Shown: positions 31,927 through 44,590, counted from the stretch's first letter. The stretch: 64,000 nt of DNA from Candidula unifasciata (GCA_905116865.2 CAJHNH020002665.1:1-64000); one strand, 5' to 3'. Translations and numbers: made by a program. The notes: generated from the sequence alone by a model not told the origin.

Positions 31927-34045
31927 CATCACCAGGTACCTTACCGACTCGAGTGGGCGATTATGCCTCTCCATAATCTGCGATCTCCTGCAGCAAGTAT
32001 CAGTTCGTGTGCCGACACACCTCTATGCCATGCAACAAGACTGTCAAGCATCTTCTCTCGTTGTCTTCCTCTATCTCTCCTTCCACATATCTTTCCAGTG
32101 GTCACAACATGTTCTATTTTCCCTTTTCTCATAACATGGCCGAAAAATAATGACTGTCTCCTTCTGATGTCTTTGATAAGTTGTCTTCGGGCTCCCGCCT
32201 CTTTCAAAACCTCTTGGTTGCTCCTTTTACCTGTTCAAGGTATTTTAAGCATTCTTCTGTAAAATCACATCTCCGAGGCCTTCAGAAATTTGTTGGCCTG
32301 TCTACCGATTGTCCAGGATTCACAGCCATATGTTAAAACTGAATGTATGTAGTAAGAGTTCTTCTTCTAACTCTCAATGGCAAGGATATATTGCACAAGA
32401 TGTTTTTCATTTTATAAAATGCAGTTTTTGCCTGTCCTATTCTATTTCTGATCTCAGTTATGCATCTTCCATCTCATGTTATCCATGTGCCCAGATACTT
32501 AGATTTCTGTACTTGTCCTAAAATAACACCATTAACTTCTATTACACACTTAGGAATAATTCGTTTCTTCGATACCACCATTACTTTTGTCTTCCCATTA
32601 TTCAAACTGAGGCCCATTCTTCCACTTTCTAACACCACAATGTCTATCATTTCCTGTAGTTCTTTCTGACTTGTTGCTATCAAGACTGTGTCATCAGCAT
32701 AACGTAAATTGTTTATATTGTGCCCACCAACCACAATTCCTGGCATACCAAATAAAGCTCTCATTATATATTCCCTGTATATTGAAAACAAATCAGGTGA
32801 CAGTACACATCCTTGTCGTACGCTCCTCTTTATGCTTTGAAATGTATCTAAACAGTTGTTAATTCTTATAGCTGCTGTTTACTGCCAATACATATTCTTT
32901 ATTATTCGTAGATCTTTTCCATCAATGTTTAATTTTTCTAACAGTTTGATTACTTCTTCATGCTTCACACAGTCAAATGCTTTTGTATCGTCTATGAAGC
33001 ATATGTACAAATCAGTCTTTACTTCTATAGCTCTTTCTGACAATGTCCTTAGGATGTATATGGCATTGTTTGTACCTTTTCCTTCTACAAATACACATTG
33101 TTCATCTCTGATTTCTGGTTTAATTTTGTTTCTCATTCTTCTCATAATTATTCTCAGTAAAATCTTAGTCATGCGACTCATAAGACTTATTGTGCGATGG
33201 TCTTCACATTTTAAAGTGCCTGGTTTCTTTGGCAGATCTATAAATATGTATTTTAAAAGGTCATTTGGAATATACCCACTATTATAAATATCATTTAAAA
33301 GTTTATTTATTATTTCAATTCCAAAATCTCCCAGTGCTTCGATTTCTTCTAGTGAGATGCTTAGCTCGGGTGCTTGTCCTTTCTTCATATGATATATTGC
33401 ATCCTGAACTTCTGCAGTCATTATTGGCGGACCATCATTGTTGGTCAGCAGTTCTACATCTGGTCTATTATCAACATACAATTCCCCTATATACTCTGTC
33501 CATCTGTTAATTATATTACTAATGTCCCAAAAATAAGTCACCATCTTTTGATTTCAAACATCCAGTGCTGTTACGTGTCATCTTTCCTTTTAACATATAT
33601 ATCTTTTGGTACATGGAATGGAATGAGTCTTTCCCGTTTGTTTTTCCCAATCTCTGTACACATTTGATTCAGCCAGGCTTCTTTAGCCACTTTGCATTTG
33701 TCCACTAGTTCTTTTTGTATTCTTGAGTATTCTTCTTTATCATTCTTTTTCTTCCTTCTTTCATCCATCAACTGCACAATTTCGGTTGACATCCATTTCT
33801 TTTTTGCAACTCTATGGGTTGGTGGGATTGTCTCTTTAGATGTCTGCTGAATTGACTCACGCAACATATTCCACTGTTCATCAATAGTCTGTATAATTTC
33901 CATTGCATTATACAGATTTGTACAGTGACATTGTACTGGTCCTTAATTTCTTTATCCGTTCTAAGAATTCCTAAATTTAACTTGATGTTCTGTGGTGTTT
34001 TTTTTTTTTTAATGTTCTTTAGTTTTATTATAATTTTTCCTGCAA
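31927..34045 (-). pseudogene. Non-LTR retrotransposon ORF2, 5'-truncated
   Basis: A 2.1-kb minus-strand copy with motifs in order. Linker: TPQNIKLNLG (about 33995) and KKWMSTEIVQLMDE (about 33780). RT fingers and palm: GPPIMTAEVQDAIYHMKKGQ, then FIDLPKKPG, DHRTISLMS, the FVEGKGTNNAIYILRTL box, FIDDTKAFDCV (motif A) and NNLRYADDTVLIA (motif C, about 32700), then VMVVSKK and KYLGTWIT. Tail: RRQSLFFGHVMRKGKIEHVV and GRRDRGRQREKMLDSL (about 32160-32060). The endonuclease domain is absent. At least three frameshifts are present. The clade is not certain (I-like or RTE-like). It ends at a TA microsatellite on both sides. Confidence 0.88.
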
Positions 34046-34059
34046 CTGTATATATATAT

Positions 34060-34375
34060 ATATATGTCGCGCGCCCACGTGGGTAAATACACTGATATAT
34101 GGAGGGTGTGGGTTTGAACCTTAACAATGCCCACCCACGTGAGAAACTGGACTATTATCTAAGCTATGTTGATCCTAGACAGTCCTGGATAGCCAAGAAA
34201 ACAGCGAGTGGCTCGTTCCATGAAATGAAAGTTGCTGTACTTGTATCCACAGGAGTAGGAGAAGGGATAGATAGATATCAGGATACACCCACTGTGATAT
34301 TATCTCGATACACAGTTAACCCCTGCGACTGGTCTCCTCTCCTGGCATTACTTAAAAGCCCCCATCAAGTGATTT
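34060..34375 (+). other. Possible SINE-like element
   Basis: GCGCCCACGTGGGTAAATAC and a B-box-like GTGTGGGTTTGAACC about 45 bp later resemble a tRNA-type promoter head. The body has no second copy that I recognise in this window. Confidence 0.35.
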
Positions 34376-34379
34376 AAAT

Positions 34380-35425
34380 ATTTGTTAGCTGAAGTAAACT
34401 AATATGCACAAAGACACTTGAACCTAAGTACACAATTTAATCAACTATGTTTTAACAACATGAAAAAGATTTATTTGAATAAATCGAAATTAAAATGAAC
34501 TTTTTTAGGCTAGTAGAGTTGAAATGATGTGGATGATGAGATCATAAAGGTATTGGAAAGTAACAACCTTTGGACAGTTCTCGGCTTGAGACCCTGCCTA
34601 TCTTTTCCAGTTTGTCGTCCTCACTGCTTTCTGCAGGTCGTTACACTCGACGGTCGGCAAATAATGGATGCCTACTAGTCCCTGCCCAATGTGGGAACTG
34701 GAAAAATGAAACCACAATGCCAAAAGTTCTGTCTCAAGCTTAGGTTAAGCCCAACAGATGGCATGTGCTAGCCAGGATCTCATTTACCAGACCTTAAGTT
34801 CACCACTTTATAACTTTTATCAAGCTCCTCCTACATTACGCCTAAAATCATTCTCATTCACGGATATCACAGCTCCTCCCTTGTGGGTAAGTTTATTCGC
34901 TGTCAGTCAGGGCTGTACAACTATTGTTTGAATTCCCACGCTCACATTCTACAGGTTCAATTAAGCTGGTCCCAGCTAATAGGCCTAGTCACACCTCCAG
35001 TCTACTTCACCTGTCATCACAATAAAATCAGACTTTGTCAATTCTTCTGCCAACACTTTCCGCTCACTGTGTCAATAGTGACCGTCGGACCTGCCGTCGA
35101 GTTAGGTAACCTCATGGGGAATTAAACACAATTAGCCGGAGTTAGCTGCTCCTAAAAGTCTGGCTAGGGGAATAACTATCTGACACCAACAAATGGTGTG
35201 CAAATCTCCAGTCAGTAAGTCTGCTTGGTCAGTCTTATCTCTGTACCTTAACACTTAACATCTGGGAAAAAGTTGTAGTGTTTGATATGACCAACGGTCC
35301 AGGAGAATTAAAGGTGTGATGTGGTCATCCTATTTAGGTTAAGGATGTATCCAAATCCCTATTTGTCTGTATACTTCAAAATACACACAAATAAAAGTAG
35401 GTTGAGGAAAGACATTCTGGAGTCA
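34380..35425. other. No recognisable feature
   Basis: About 1 kb with no coding or repeat signal. An 80-codon plus frame at 34883-35125 has no family match. Confidence 0.5.
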
Positions 35426-35429
35426 CCGA

Positions 35430-35523
35430 GCGTATTGTCACAATATATACCGAATACCAAATAGTCAATAGGTCCACTATTCGGCCCCGAAGCGAATACA
35501 AAGCGAATATTCGGTACAGCCCT
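35430..35523. mobile_element. Solo end of the hAT-type element
   Basis: GCGAATATTCGGTACAGCCC + TA at 35504-35523 and the preceding CCACTATTCGGCCC match the right end of the 27085-28069 element. Confidence 0.7.
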
Positions 35524-35529
35524 AGTTGT

Positions 35530-36850
35530 TGTTAATGTTATTTGTGGACGACGCTGATTTTATGTTAAGAGAAATAAACACATGTTCAATGTAGTAATCA
35601 TAGTTCCATTTGTTTTGTGTTCGGATTACGATTGTAGTTAGTGTGCCTAGTTTTTTATTTTCGCTTGGCTGATCTAGACTTTACACAAAAGAATTCACCC
35701 CGCCTTAACGAACTTTTCTTTTCTTTTTCTTTTTCTTGTTACTGAGGCAGCTTAAGGTTGAGTTTTGGTTGAACTCTTGTAGGTTCGGAGTAAGGAGATT
35801 GTAAGGAGTAGATTTTCATATTATCCTTTATAGTTATCTCTTCTCTTTACTCAATTACAAGTTACCCCCTCTGCTTTGCTTCTAGTACAGAAAGATAAAA
35901 TAGATAATGTATTCTCAACTCATGAATTTACTGATGTGGTTTGTTAGGCGCAGGAGAAATCCAAAAACGAGATCACAATGTGCGACATGATCATTTTAGC
36001 TTCAAACAAACTTGGTTACTGGTTGAGGCAAAATTGCAAACAACGTGCACACAACTACCAGAACTGGCAAGCTCGTCACACTCACGATTTTACCCTAAAT
36101 AGCATGGATCCACCCGATCTGGCCACCAGCGTACAGAACCAGCATGAAAACGGGGTGGAAGATGAACATTATACATTAATATCACACCGTCCAAAGTTTG
36201 TTATTAAAGGTGAGAAAAGAAAATAAAGGACATCATCAGGTCTAGAAGAAAACTGATTTGTGTATCCTGAAGGGGACACAGCATGCATATCGGTATTGTA
36301 GCTGGAGGAATAATTCTATAAGTAGAATCCTGTGTCATCTGTGCTTCAATGATTATGAGACATTTTCGATTCTTCTGCTCCATAGCACACCCTTTGAAAA
36401 TAATAAACCGGATTGGCTTTTAGAATTCGACACATGGATTTGTTTTCTAATATTTATCTATACATAGGAAACAATGGCCTTTCTTGAAAGAGAACATTGC
36501 AAATGCGTTTGAAGGGAGGATACGTCAGAAAAGGGTGTTCATTCGGGACCTCATAATGCACTACGCTGATAAAGAAGATCTATTTATTAAGTCTGTTGAG
36601 GTGACTTCTTCTTGTCCTTCTTCTTGGCGTTCGATGGCAACTTGTGTTCCACATTTTAGCAGCAGGCTAAAAGGAGAAAACTCGTGATGGGTCAGGCTGA
36701 GGTCATTATTCAGCAAGTGTGTTTACTTGAGGACATAGAACCTGGTGAGCAATAGGTACAAGTGCCCACAGAGTCTTGTACCACTCTTTATGTTTGCATC
36801 CGACTAGACTGAAAATGCAGACAAGAAATTCAGACGCTGTAGAAGTAGAA
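35530..36850. other. No recognisable gene
   Basis: Plus frames at 35978-36226 (82 codons) and 36258-36687 show no known motif. A CTTCTT patch near 36606-36634 resembles the GAA-tail junction of repeat family B but the body is missing. Confidence 0.45.
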
Positions 36851-36866
36851 GTGCAGGTTTTCATTT

Positions 36867-37018
36867 TCCCCCCCCCCCCCCACCTGAGTACTTGTTCCCC
36901 GTTGGGCGGGGGGGGGGGGGGCGCTCGGTCATTTACACAGATGAGTCTTCTGGGTCGGGGGTTACCACAGGGGGGGGGGGGGGGGGGGTGGGGGGGGGGG
37001 GGGGGGGGGGGGGGGGTC
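36867..37018. repeat. C and G homopolymer runs
   Basis: A C run at 36869-36880 and G runs at 36907-36920 and 36971-37015. The phrase CGCTCGGTCATTTACACAG occurs after each G run (36921 and 37018), a small duplication. Confidence 0.85.
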
Positions 37019-37019
37019 G

Positions 37020-37500
37020 CTCGGTCATTTACACAGTTGGGTCTGTGATGCGCCACATGAAAAAGCTCGTGGACTTTTAAGACTCAGGTTGGAGTTAGAA
37101 TTGGGAAGCAAGATGCTGGTGCTTTCGCCTGAACTACAAGTAGTTTGACTACTGAGGCAATAGCAGTGACTAAAGAAAGCTATAACAGTTGGAGATGCAC
37201 CCCTTTAACCGGTGCACGTTTTCTCTGTGACGTATTGGTCTTCTCATGATAATTGAGATAGACTGAGTCCGAAGACAGTGGCTGGATTCTTTGCGGTGGT
37301 CGGGGCTGACGCATATCAGTGTCATATTCGTGCCAGGGCACAACCGCGTGCACGAAAATAAGCAGGCTGACAGACTTGCAGGTAAGCGCTACCGTGGCGG
37401 GCGGACCAGCCCTGGACCATGCTGATATACTGAATCCTCTACAAGACGTGAGACATCAGCGAGAACCATGTGATGAATGGGAATCTACAACCACCACCAG
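37020..37500 (+). pseudogene. Retrotransposon RNase H domain, decayed
   Basis: The start RSVIYTVGSVMRH resembles the first RNase H motif (xIYTDGSV, with the catalytic D changed to V). After degraded sequence come TTSSLTTEAIAVT (37140-37180) and, at about 37325-37395, VIFVPGHNRVHENKQADRLA, the last RNase H motif. Frames shift several times. The 32-bp minisatellite begins about 110 bp further on, and the C-terminal end of the same type of protein reappears after it at 39726. Confidence 0.75.
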
Positions 37501-37504
37501 ACTT

Positions 37505-39725
37505 CAAGAACATCGTGTTAACAGGGGTGTGCCAGACAAGAACCGCGTGTTAACAGGGGTGTGCCAGACAAGAACCGCGTGTTAACAGGGGTGTGCCAGA
37601 CAAGAACAGCGTGTTAACAGGGGTGTGCCAGGCAAGAACATCATGTTAACAGGGGTGTGCCAGACAAGAACCGCGTGTTAACAGGGGTGTGCCAGACAAG
37701 AACCGCGTGTTAACAGGGGTGTGCCAGACAAGAACATCATGTTAACAGCGGTGTGCCAGACAAGAACTGAGTGTTAACAGGGGTGTTGCCAGACAAGAAC
37801 ATCATGTTAACAGCGGTGTGCCAGACAAGAACCGCGTGTTAACAGGGGTGTTGCCAGACAAGAACCGCGTGTTAACAGGGGTGTTGCCAGACAAGAACCG
37901 CGTGTTAACAGGGGTGTTGCCAGACAAGAACCGCGTGTTAACAGGGGTGTTGCCAGACAAGAACCGCGTGTTAACAGGGTGTTGTTGCCAGACAAGAACC
38001 GCGTGTTAACAGGGGTGTTGCCAGACAAGAACCGCGTGTTAACAGGGGTGTTGCCAGACAAGAACCGCGTGTTAACAGGGGTGTGCCAGACAAGAACCGC
38101 GTGTTAACAGGGGTGTGCCAGACAAGAACCATGTGTTAACAGGGGTGTTGCCAGACAAGAACATCATGTTAACAGGGGTGTGCCAGACATGAACAGCGTG
38201 TTAACAGGGGTGTTGCCAGACAAGAACAGCGTGTTAACAGGGGTGTTGCCAGACAAGAACATCATGTTAACAAGGGTGTTGCCAGACAAGAACCGCGTGT
38301 TAACAGGGGTGTGCCAGACAAGAACAGCGTGTTAACAGGGGTGTGCCAGACAAGAACCGCGTGTTAACAGGGGTGTGCCAGACAAGAACATCATGTTAAC
38401 AGCGGTGTGCCAGACAAGAACTGCATGTTAACAGGGGTGTTGCCAGACAAGAACATCATGTTAACAGCGGTGTGCCAGACAAGAACCGCGTGTTAACAGG
38501 GGTGTTGCCAGACAAGAACCGCGTGTTAACAGGGGTGTTGCCATACAAGAACCGCGTGTTAACAGGGGTGATTGCCAGACAAGAACCCGCGTGTTAACAG
38601 GGGTGTTGCCAGACAAGAACCGCGTGTTAACAGGGGTGTTGCCAGACAAGAACCGCGTCGTCGTGTTAACAGGGGTGTTGCCAGACACAGAACCGCGTGT
38701 TAACAGGGGTGTTGCCAGACAAGACCCAGCGTGTTAACATGGGGTGTGCCAGACCAAGACCCGCGTGTTAACAGGGGTGTGCCAGACAAGAACCATGTGT
38801 TAAACAGGGGTGTTGCCAGACAAGAACATCATGTTAACCTGGGTGTGCCAGACATGAACAGCGTGTTAACAGGGGTGTTGCCAGACAAGAACAGCGTGTT
38901 AACAGGGGTGTTGCCAGACAAGAACATCATGTTAACAAGGGTGTTGCCAGACAAGAACCGCGTGTTAACAGGGGTGTGCCAGACAAGAACAGCGTGTTAA
39001 CAGGGGTGTGCCAGACAAGAACAGCGTGTTAACAGGGGTGTGCCAGACAAGAACCGCGTGTTAACAGGGGTGTTGCCAGACAAGAACATCATGTTAACAG
39101 GGGTGTGCCAGACAAGAACCGCGTGTTAACAGGGGTGTGCCAGACAAGAACAGCGTGTTAACAGGGGTGTTGCCAGAAAAGAACATCATGTTAACAGGGG
39201 TGTTGCCAGACAAGAACAGCATGTTAACAGGGGTGTGCCAGACAAGAACAGCGTGTTAACAGGGGTGTGCCAGACAAGAACCGCGTGTTAACAGGGGTGT
39301 GCCAGACAAGAACAGCGTGTTAACAGGGGTGTGCCAGACAAGAACCGCGTGTTAACAGGGGTGTGCCAGACAAGAACTGCGTGTTAACAGGGGTGTGCCA
39401 GACAAGAACAGCGTGTTAACAGGGGTGTGCCAGACAAGAACAGCGTGTTAACAGGGGTGTGCCAGACAAGAACCGCGTGTTAACAGGGGTGTGCCAGACA
39501 AGAACCGCGTGTTAACAGGGGTGTGCCAGACAAGAACAGCATGTTAACAGGGGTGTGCCAGACAAGAACCGCGTGTTAACAGGGGTGTTGCCAGACATGA
39601 ACATCATGTTAACAGCGGTGTGCCAGACAAGAACCGCGTGTTAACAGGGGTGTGCCAGACAAGAACAGCGTGTTAACAGGGGTGTTGCCAGACAAGAACA
39701 TCATGTTAACAGCGGTGTGCCAGAC
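37505..39725. repeat. 32-bp minisatellite, ~69 units
   Basis: Unit GTGTTAACAGGGGTGTGCCA + GACAAGAACCGC, with classes ending CAGC, CATCAT or CCATGT and a GTGTTGCC length variant. The 37505-38140 and 38450-38900 sections share unit order, so larger blocks were duplicated too. It lies inside retrotransposon RNase H coding sequence. Confidence 0.95.
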
Positions 39726-39815
39726 AACAAGAACACTATGCAGGAAGCCAAAGAAGAAGAAACCAGCACAGGACCGTCATCAGCGGCTACAAGCTGCGGG
39801 ATTTACTTGAGGTGG
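39726..39815 (+). pseudogene. RNase H ORF C-terminal end
   Basis: The last array unit runs straight into a frame reading ARQQEHYAGSQRRRNQHRTV, then ISGYKLRDLLEVGI and a stop. RT(G/V)(S/I)S..TLR.LL(E/R).G is the usual end of these non-LTR RNase H regions, as in the 10.6-kb copy. Confidence 0.7.
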
Positions 39816-40130
39816 GCATCTGAGCACTTTTAAACTGAATAGTTTCTTGCTTAATGTAGATAACATGTCGACTAACTAATTAACTAACTTTATTTTTTTT
39901 TTTTTTTTTGATGATTTTGGAATCTATACTGTCTAGCACACAAACTTTTATAATCGCAATTACATTAGCATATGCTATGACAAGCAACAAACATAAACAA
40001 TATGGTAGATTCAGAATGTCAAGACAATACGAGGAAAACAAAAACACACCAGGTCTGAACCATGCATAGCTGACAGTTGCAAATTTAGAGACAAAAGAAA
40101 ATATCTACGAGGATGTCAAGAATGCAGTAC
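39816..40130. other. No gene seen; T run at 39891-39909
   Basis: TAACTAACTTTA repeats and a poly-T run only. Confidence 0.5.
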
Positions 40131-40135
40131 ATGCA

Positions 40136-40181
40136 TGTGTGTGTGTGTGTGGGGGGGGGGGGGCAGGCGGGTGTGTGTGTG

Positions 40182-40217
<36 letters not shown>
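40136..40217. repeat. (TG)n with G run
   Basis: GT dinucleotides interrupted by about 12 G. Confidence 0.95.
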
Positions 40218-40218
<1 letters not shown>

Positions 40219-40219
40219 T

Positions 40220-41145
40220 TGGCTCCCAGAGTTACGTCCACTTCTCAGTAATAGGAGAATTATTCTGCAACCGTCAGACGTCAGACTACATGATAATCAT
40301 CGAAGTTGGGATATAGAAAATGCTGTGTAGCTATCGCAGGTCACCTGGGCGTAAACGTCGTTGTTCTTCTCATACTAGAGTTGAGTGCCACTTGTCTGAT
40401 CGATCAAGCCGGTGGGTATTGATTTCATGCCGGGACGTCACCGTGATAACATAAACACGTCAGTTGGTGTCACCGTTGGTCTGCATTGTGCGTCATAGGC
40501 AGTCAGTGCTTGTTCTGTTCAATGGATTGCGCACTCTACAGTAGTTGTAGCAGCTGGCTGGGTCAACGGAAGGTCACGTCATAACTGGCTTACTGGGAGG
40601 GTAAACAGAGATTTAACTCTTTGAGGACGGTTTCGCCAGTAAACTGGCGTATGCATTTTTCCCTATCGGACTAGTCGCCAATATACTGGTGTATCATAGA
40701 GACACCCTAATTTTGTTTCGTTTATGAAAATGTTTTGAAAAACTGTTTTTTAATGACTCATGCTCTATTTATGTTAGCACTAAAAAGATGCACGGGTACT
40801 TTTATTACTGCTCATCCCAAATACGGAGAACTCTAAAAACCCCAGAAAATTCCACTATTATGGGGGTGTTAGGGTTAGTCAGTGTTAATTTAAACCATTA
40901 CACCTCTATGATATTAGAATGTCCCGGGGATTCAAGGGTTCCCCTGTGTTGGAGGTGAGCTAAAATTTAAGTATAGATAAAGTAAAAAAAAATGAGCCAT
41001 ACGATGCCACTGATCATGGCGTGTAGAGGCAACAGATCAGAATGGGAATTAGGACAAATGAGAACATTACTGCATACAGATATATAGTCGAGCGTTTGAG
41101 AAGACACGTGTCAACATGACTAGTCAAGTAGGTCCGAGAATTACT
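40220..41145. other. No recognisable gene
   Basis: Possible transposon-derived stretch near 40618-40700 (GCCAGTAAACTGGCGTATGC and AATATACTGGTGTATC, partly palindromic), but no ends are established. Confidence 0.4.
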
Positions 41146-41149
41146 GTTT

Positions 41150-41475
41150 CACTCTTCATTCGTAATTGTTCTTCTACACAGCGTTTACTTTCTGTGTTAC
41201 TTACGGCTGAATATTCCAGCTGTTCGACAACTTCTGGACTTTATTGTCATCCGCGACGTTATGTTTACAGATCTAGTTTATTTGTGTGTTCCGACTGTTG
41301 GTTACACGCCTCTCAGATAGCTGACTCGACTTCAAAGAAAGCGGTCCTATTCAGTCGCCTTTTTTTTTTTTTTTGTATAGAGAGCATTAAGTCTCTTTTC
41401 TTCCCCCCCCCCTCCCCCGCCCTCCCCACCCCACATCCACCCAATTCCCCAACGAGGTTCTGAAACCCACAACAG
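41150..41475 (-). mobile_element. Repeat family B, diverged copy
   Basis: AACTTCTGGACTTTATTGTC, CCGACTGTTGGTTACACGCC and TCGACTTCAAAGAAAGCGG follow the family order. T and C runs interrupt the head half. Confidence 0.6.
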
Positions 41476-41479
41476 AGAT

Positions 41480-42365
41480 TAACAAACAAAGACGTGAAGA
41501 ATGGAAATAAGACGCCTACCAAACACACACACACACTCACACAAACACCACTGAAGGAGCGCAGTCTATTGTCTGGCTGATTGAAAAAGGTCCTAAAGAG
41601 TCGTAAGCCTTGTTTAAGTTCGCAATATAGCAATAATAAAATTATTAAGTGTGCGCTGGATGGCAAATAAATAGAATTAAATGTGTTAAATAGTATGAAG
41701 GGTACAAACATATACCTTACAAAAGAATGTCAGTCTATATTTGGGGGAAAGAGGAATTGGGCCTAGCTCCGCGCAAATTGACTAGGCCAAGGTGGAGTAT
41801 GTGAGGGGTCAACCCCCTTAATTCTTCTTCTTCTATGTTGTTGTTGTTGATGATTTCGAGGCAACGGGTTTAAGGTACATGAGCTCCCAGCAACCTAACC
41901 CTACAATAGGATGGTCTATTCGACTTCCCCCACTGTTTCTTGGCTAATCGTGATTATCATGGCAACTTGAAATTAGTCACTTGAATTTCTGTTTACATAA
42001 AATAGGAGAAAATAGTTTTATTCATACAGCATGGATCACTTTTAGCAAACGTCTTTTGAGTGCGTGGTAAATTTTTTTCTACATACCGAATAGACGTTTT
42101 CTAAATCTGATCCAAGCTGTATCAGTAAAACTCTACTTTCCATATTTATATATAATAACCCAACAATTTAAGTTTATGAGACCGATCGACCAAACAGCTG
42201 CGCTGATAAGACAAATGTGTTTACTACCGCCTGAAGCCGCTGGGTGTGTTTAGAGTGCAGCGTGTTAAGTCTGGAGAGCCGTGTTAGAGAAGTAGCTAGA
42301 CGTCCATTGACTGCCCCAATGACCTAGACTCGAATTCGTAAATAGGCTGATTATTTGTTTTCACA
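41480..42365. other. No recognisable gene
   Basis: Only a short CTTCTTCTTC patch at 41822 and an interrupted CA tract at 41523-41548. Confidence 0.5.
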
Positions 42366-42368
42366 ATC

Positions 42369-42800
42369 TTACAGAAATTTATATTAACGAGGCAAATGTC
42401 AAATAACAATCACAGCAACAATGTACGTACACAGTAGACCTTATTGCCTTGTCTAGAATACACAAACATTTAAGAAAGGTATTTGATTGGTAGGTTCCGG
42501 TGTGTATACGTCATTCCTATAAATAAACAGAGAGGGGAACCATTTGAGGCCGTTAAATATTATGAATTATTACGTTCACAATACTTTCTGTTACTTGATT
42601 AATTCATAATATTTAACGGCCTCAAATGGTTCCCCTCTCTGTTTATTTATAGGAATGACGTATACACACCGGAACCTACCAATCAAATACCTTTCTTAAA
42701 TGTTTGTGTATTCTAGACAAGGCAATAAGGTCTACTGTGTACGTAAATTGTTGCTGTGATTGTTATTTGACATTTGCCTCGTTAATATAAATTTCTGTAA
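42369..42800. repeat. Foldback: 201-bp inverted repeat
   Basis: The arm 42369-42569 is the reverse complement of 42600-42800, with one mismatch that I can find (GTACGTACAC against TTACGTACAC). The spacer is 30 nt. Neither arm carries a coding signal. Transcribed, it would form a long hairpin RNA. Confidence 0.95.
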
Positions 42801-42934
42801 CCTATGGTGCCATTTCAATGGGTTGAATTGAATTCTGTCCGTATTCCATAGTCGTGGATTTCAAGCTGTACGATAGACATGGCCAATAAGACACCTTTTA
42901 TAAGGGGTGCCGAGTTGACCATGTATCTTAGTGC

Positions 42935-43010
42935 ACTTGTATTCATGGCGAGGCGCAGACGCCGTCTGGAGGTGACAGGTTCAATTCCCGGCACGGTAAC
43001 TATAGCTTTC
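42935..43010 (+). mobile_element. tRNA-like SINE head
   Basis: ATGGCGAGGCGCAGACGCCG followed by GGTTCAATTCCCGG, a good B box, at roughly the tRNA spacing. No cloverleaf can be drawn, so it is not a tRNA gene. Confidence 0.5.
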
Positions 43011-43066
43011 GATTTTTATGTTGTCTAGTGTGTTCTTCTATCTTTCTACTTCTTTCTATGAGTGCC

Positions 43067-43141
43067 GTTCACAATACTTTCTGTTACTTGATTAATTCAT
43101 AATATTTAACGGCCTCAAATGGTTCCCCTCTCTGTTTATTT
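43067..43141. repeat. Third copy of foldback spacer and inner arm
   Basis: About 75 bp identical to 42574-42648: TTCACAATACTTTCTGTTAC, then the arm sequence as far as CTGTTTATTTA. Confidence 0.9.
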
Positions 43142-43144
43142 ACT

Positions 43145-43480
43145 TTTTGCGAGGCATACCCTGCGAGCTCCTTCGATCTAATCGGGAATTGCTTTTATTT
43201 TAAGGGTCGTACCCCTACTGACCTTGACTAGCCCACTGACCAGCCTCACCTAGAATGCCGACACCACGTCATCTTAGCGCCGCAGGACCCTGCTCAGCCA
43301 ATCTCATTAGACCTCATTTCATTGCTTTGTTACGTACAAAAGTTGTAGCATCATATGTCACAACCCTCTACTGATCCGTAAACCCCAACTGAACAAGCTG
43401 AAATGACACCATCTTGGAAAATGATCCTTTTAACAAGGCGCTACGACACCATCTTGGGTTCACCCACCAAGCTGGAAAGC
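43145..43480. other. No recognisable feature
   Basis: Intergenic DNA leading into a G run. Confidence 0.5.
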
Positions 43481-43487
43481 TGGAAAT

Positions 43488-43488
<1 letters not shown>

Positions 43489-43531
<43 letters not shown>
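43489..43531. repeat. Poly-G run
   Basis: About 42 consecutive G; the exact length is unreliable. Confidence 0.9.
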
Positions 43532-43532
<1 letters not shown>

Positions 43533-43534
43533 CC

Positions 43535-44590
43535 CGTTGTTTTTTTCCCTTACATTCTATACAACTAGGCTAAAATTATAATAAAATCGGACTCACTAAA
43601 TTTCATATGAGTTCTGTTAACGTCACCTTTTAACACTCCACAATCACAATGGAATGTCCAGCATATACCTCCATAGCACAGCATAAAGTGTTCATCCGTA
43701 TCAACCGAGGAGTTTCAGCTATGGGAGATAATCAACATAAAGGTTAAGTATGAGTAGCTGTTATGTGGCGTCAGTATTTAAAGAAGACCCCAGTGGTCTC
43801 CATAAATGCTTTTTTTTTTTAATGTTGATCTGGAAACTTAACGGACCAGAAGTGACTAGGCATCGATTGTAGATCCTAGGAATTGATTTCTACTAAGAGG
43901 GTTGTCGAGTTTTGTGTCTGTGTAAATATTGCAGAGTTCAAAGATATACTGACACGCGCTTCGAAACTTCAATGTCATTTTTTTTGCCGTGTGCGACTTG
44001 CTCTTATACTACTAAAGGAAGTATTCTAAAATATCAAATAACAAAGTATCTCAAACATCGAAGAAAAATTAACTACATAAAACATAAAAACATAACCTTA
44101 ACTTTGGTATGTATTTGTGTCTTCTGTCCAGAAGTATGACATGTCAAAGAATATTAGTATCTGCAGTTTCATGTTTAGCTGGAATTGAAAAGACGGTCGG
44201 GGCGATTTTCAACGCACAAGGGAAAAGAAAGAGGGAATTTCAAACAGGCAGAGGCTGGCGTGATCCTAATGGGAACTGGTTTTTTACTGCCAAGGAACAG
44301 GTCAATACCAGGACTGGATTTGGACTTTTTGATGCTTAAAGCACTTAACAGATTTTAGTGCCCTTCCCCCACACCACCTCCAAGAGCGCTCAGAAGATTT
44401 TTGTGCGCCCCTCCCCGCCCCGCACCCCAAGCCTATTTACCAGCATTATCGGCCTCTAGACAGACCAGTGTGCTGGGGCCTCTACGACAACCACTCAAAG
44501 GGATAAAATCTAAATGGCCCCTTGATATAGACAGATTAGCATATGACTCTATGCTCGTGGGACCCCGGGAGGGGGGTCCTAGGGGGCCAT
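43535..44590. other. No recognisable gene
   Basis: Two short plus frames (43912-44139, 44109-44339) show no family signature. G/C-rich patches precede the P-like element. Confidence 0.45.

Noticed and set aside
42935..43010. tRNA gene
   Set aside because: The B box is good, but acceptor and anticodon stems do not pair; it fits a SINE head better. The same applies to the other tRNA-like heads at 9.4, 10.9, 15.2, 21.1, 51.1 and 63.7 kb.
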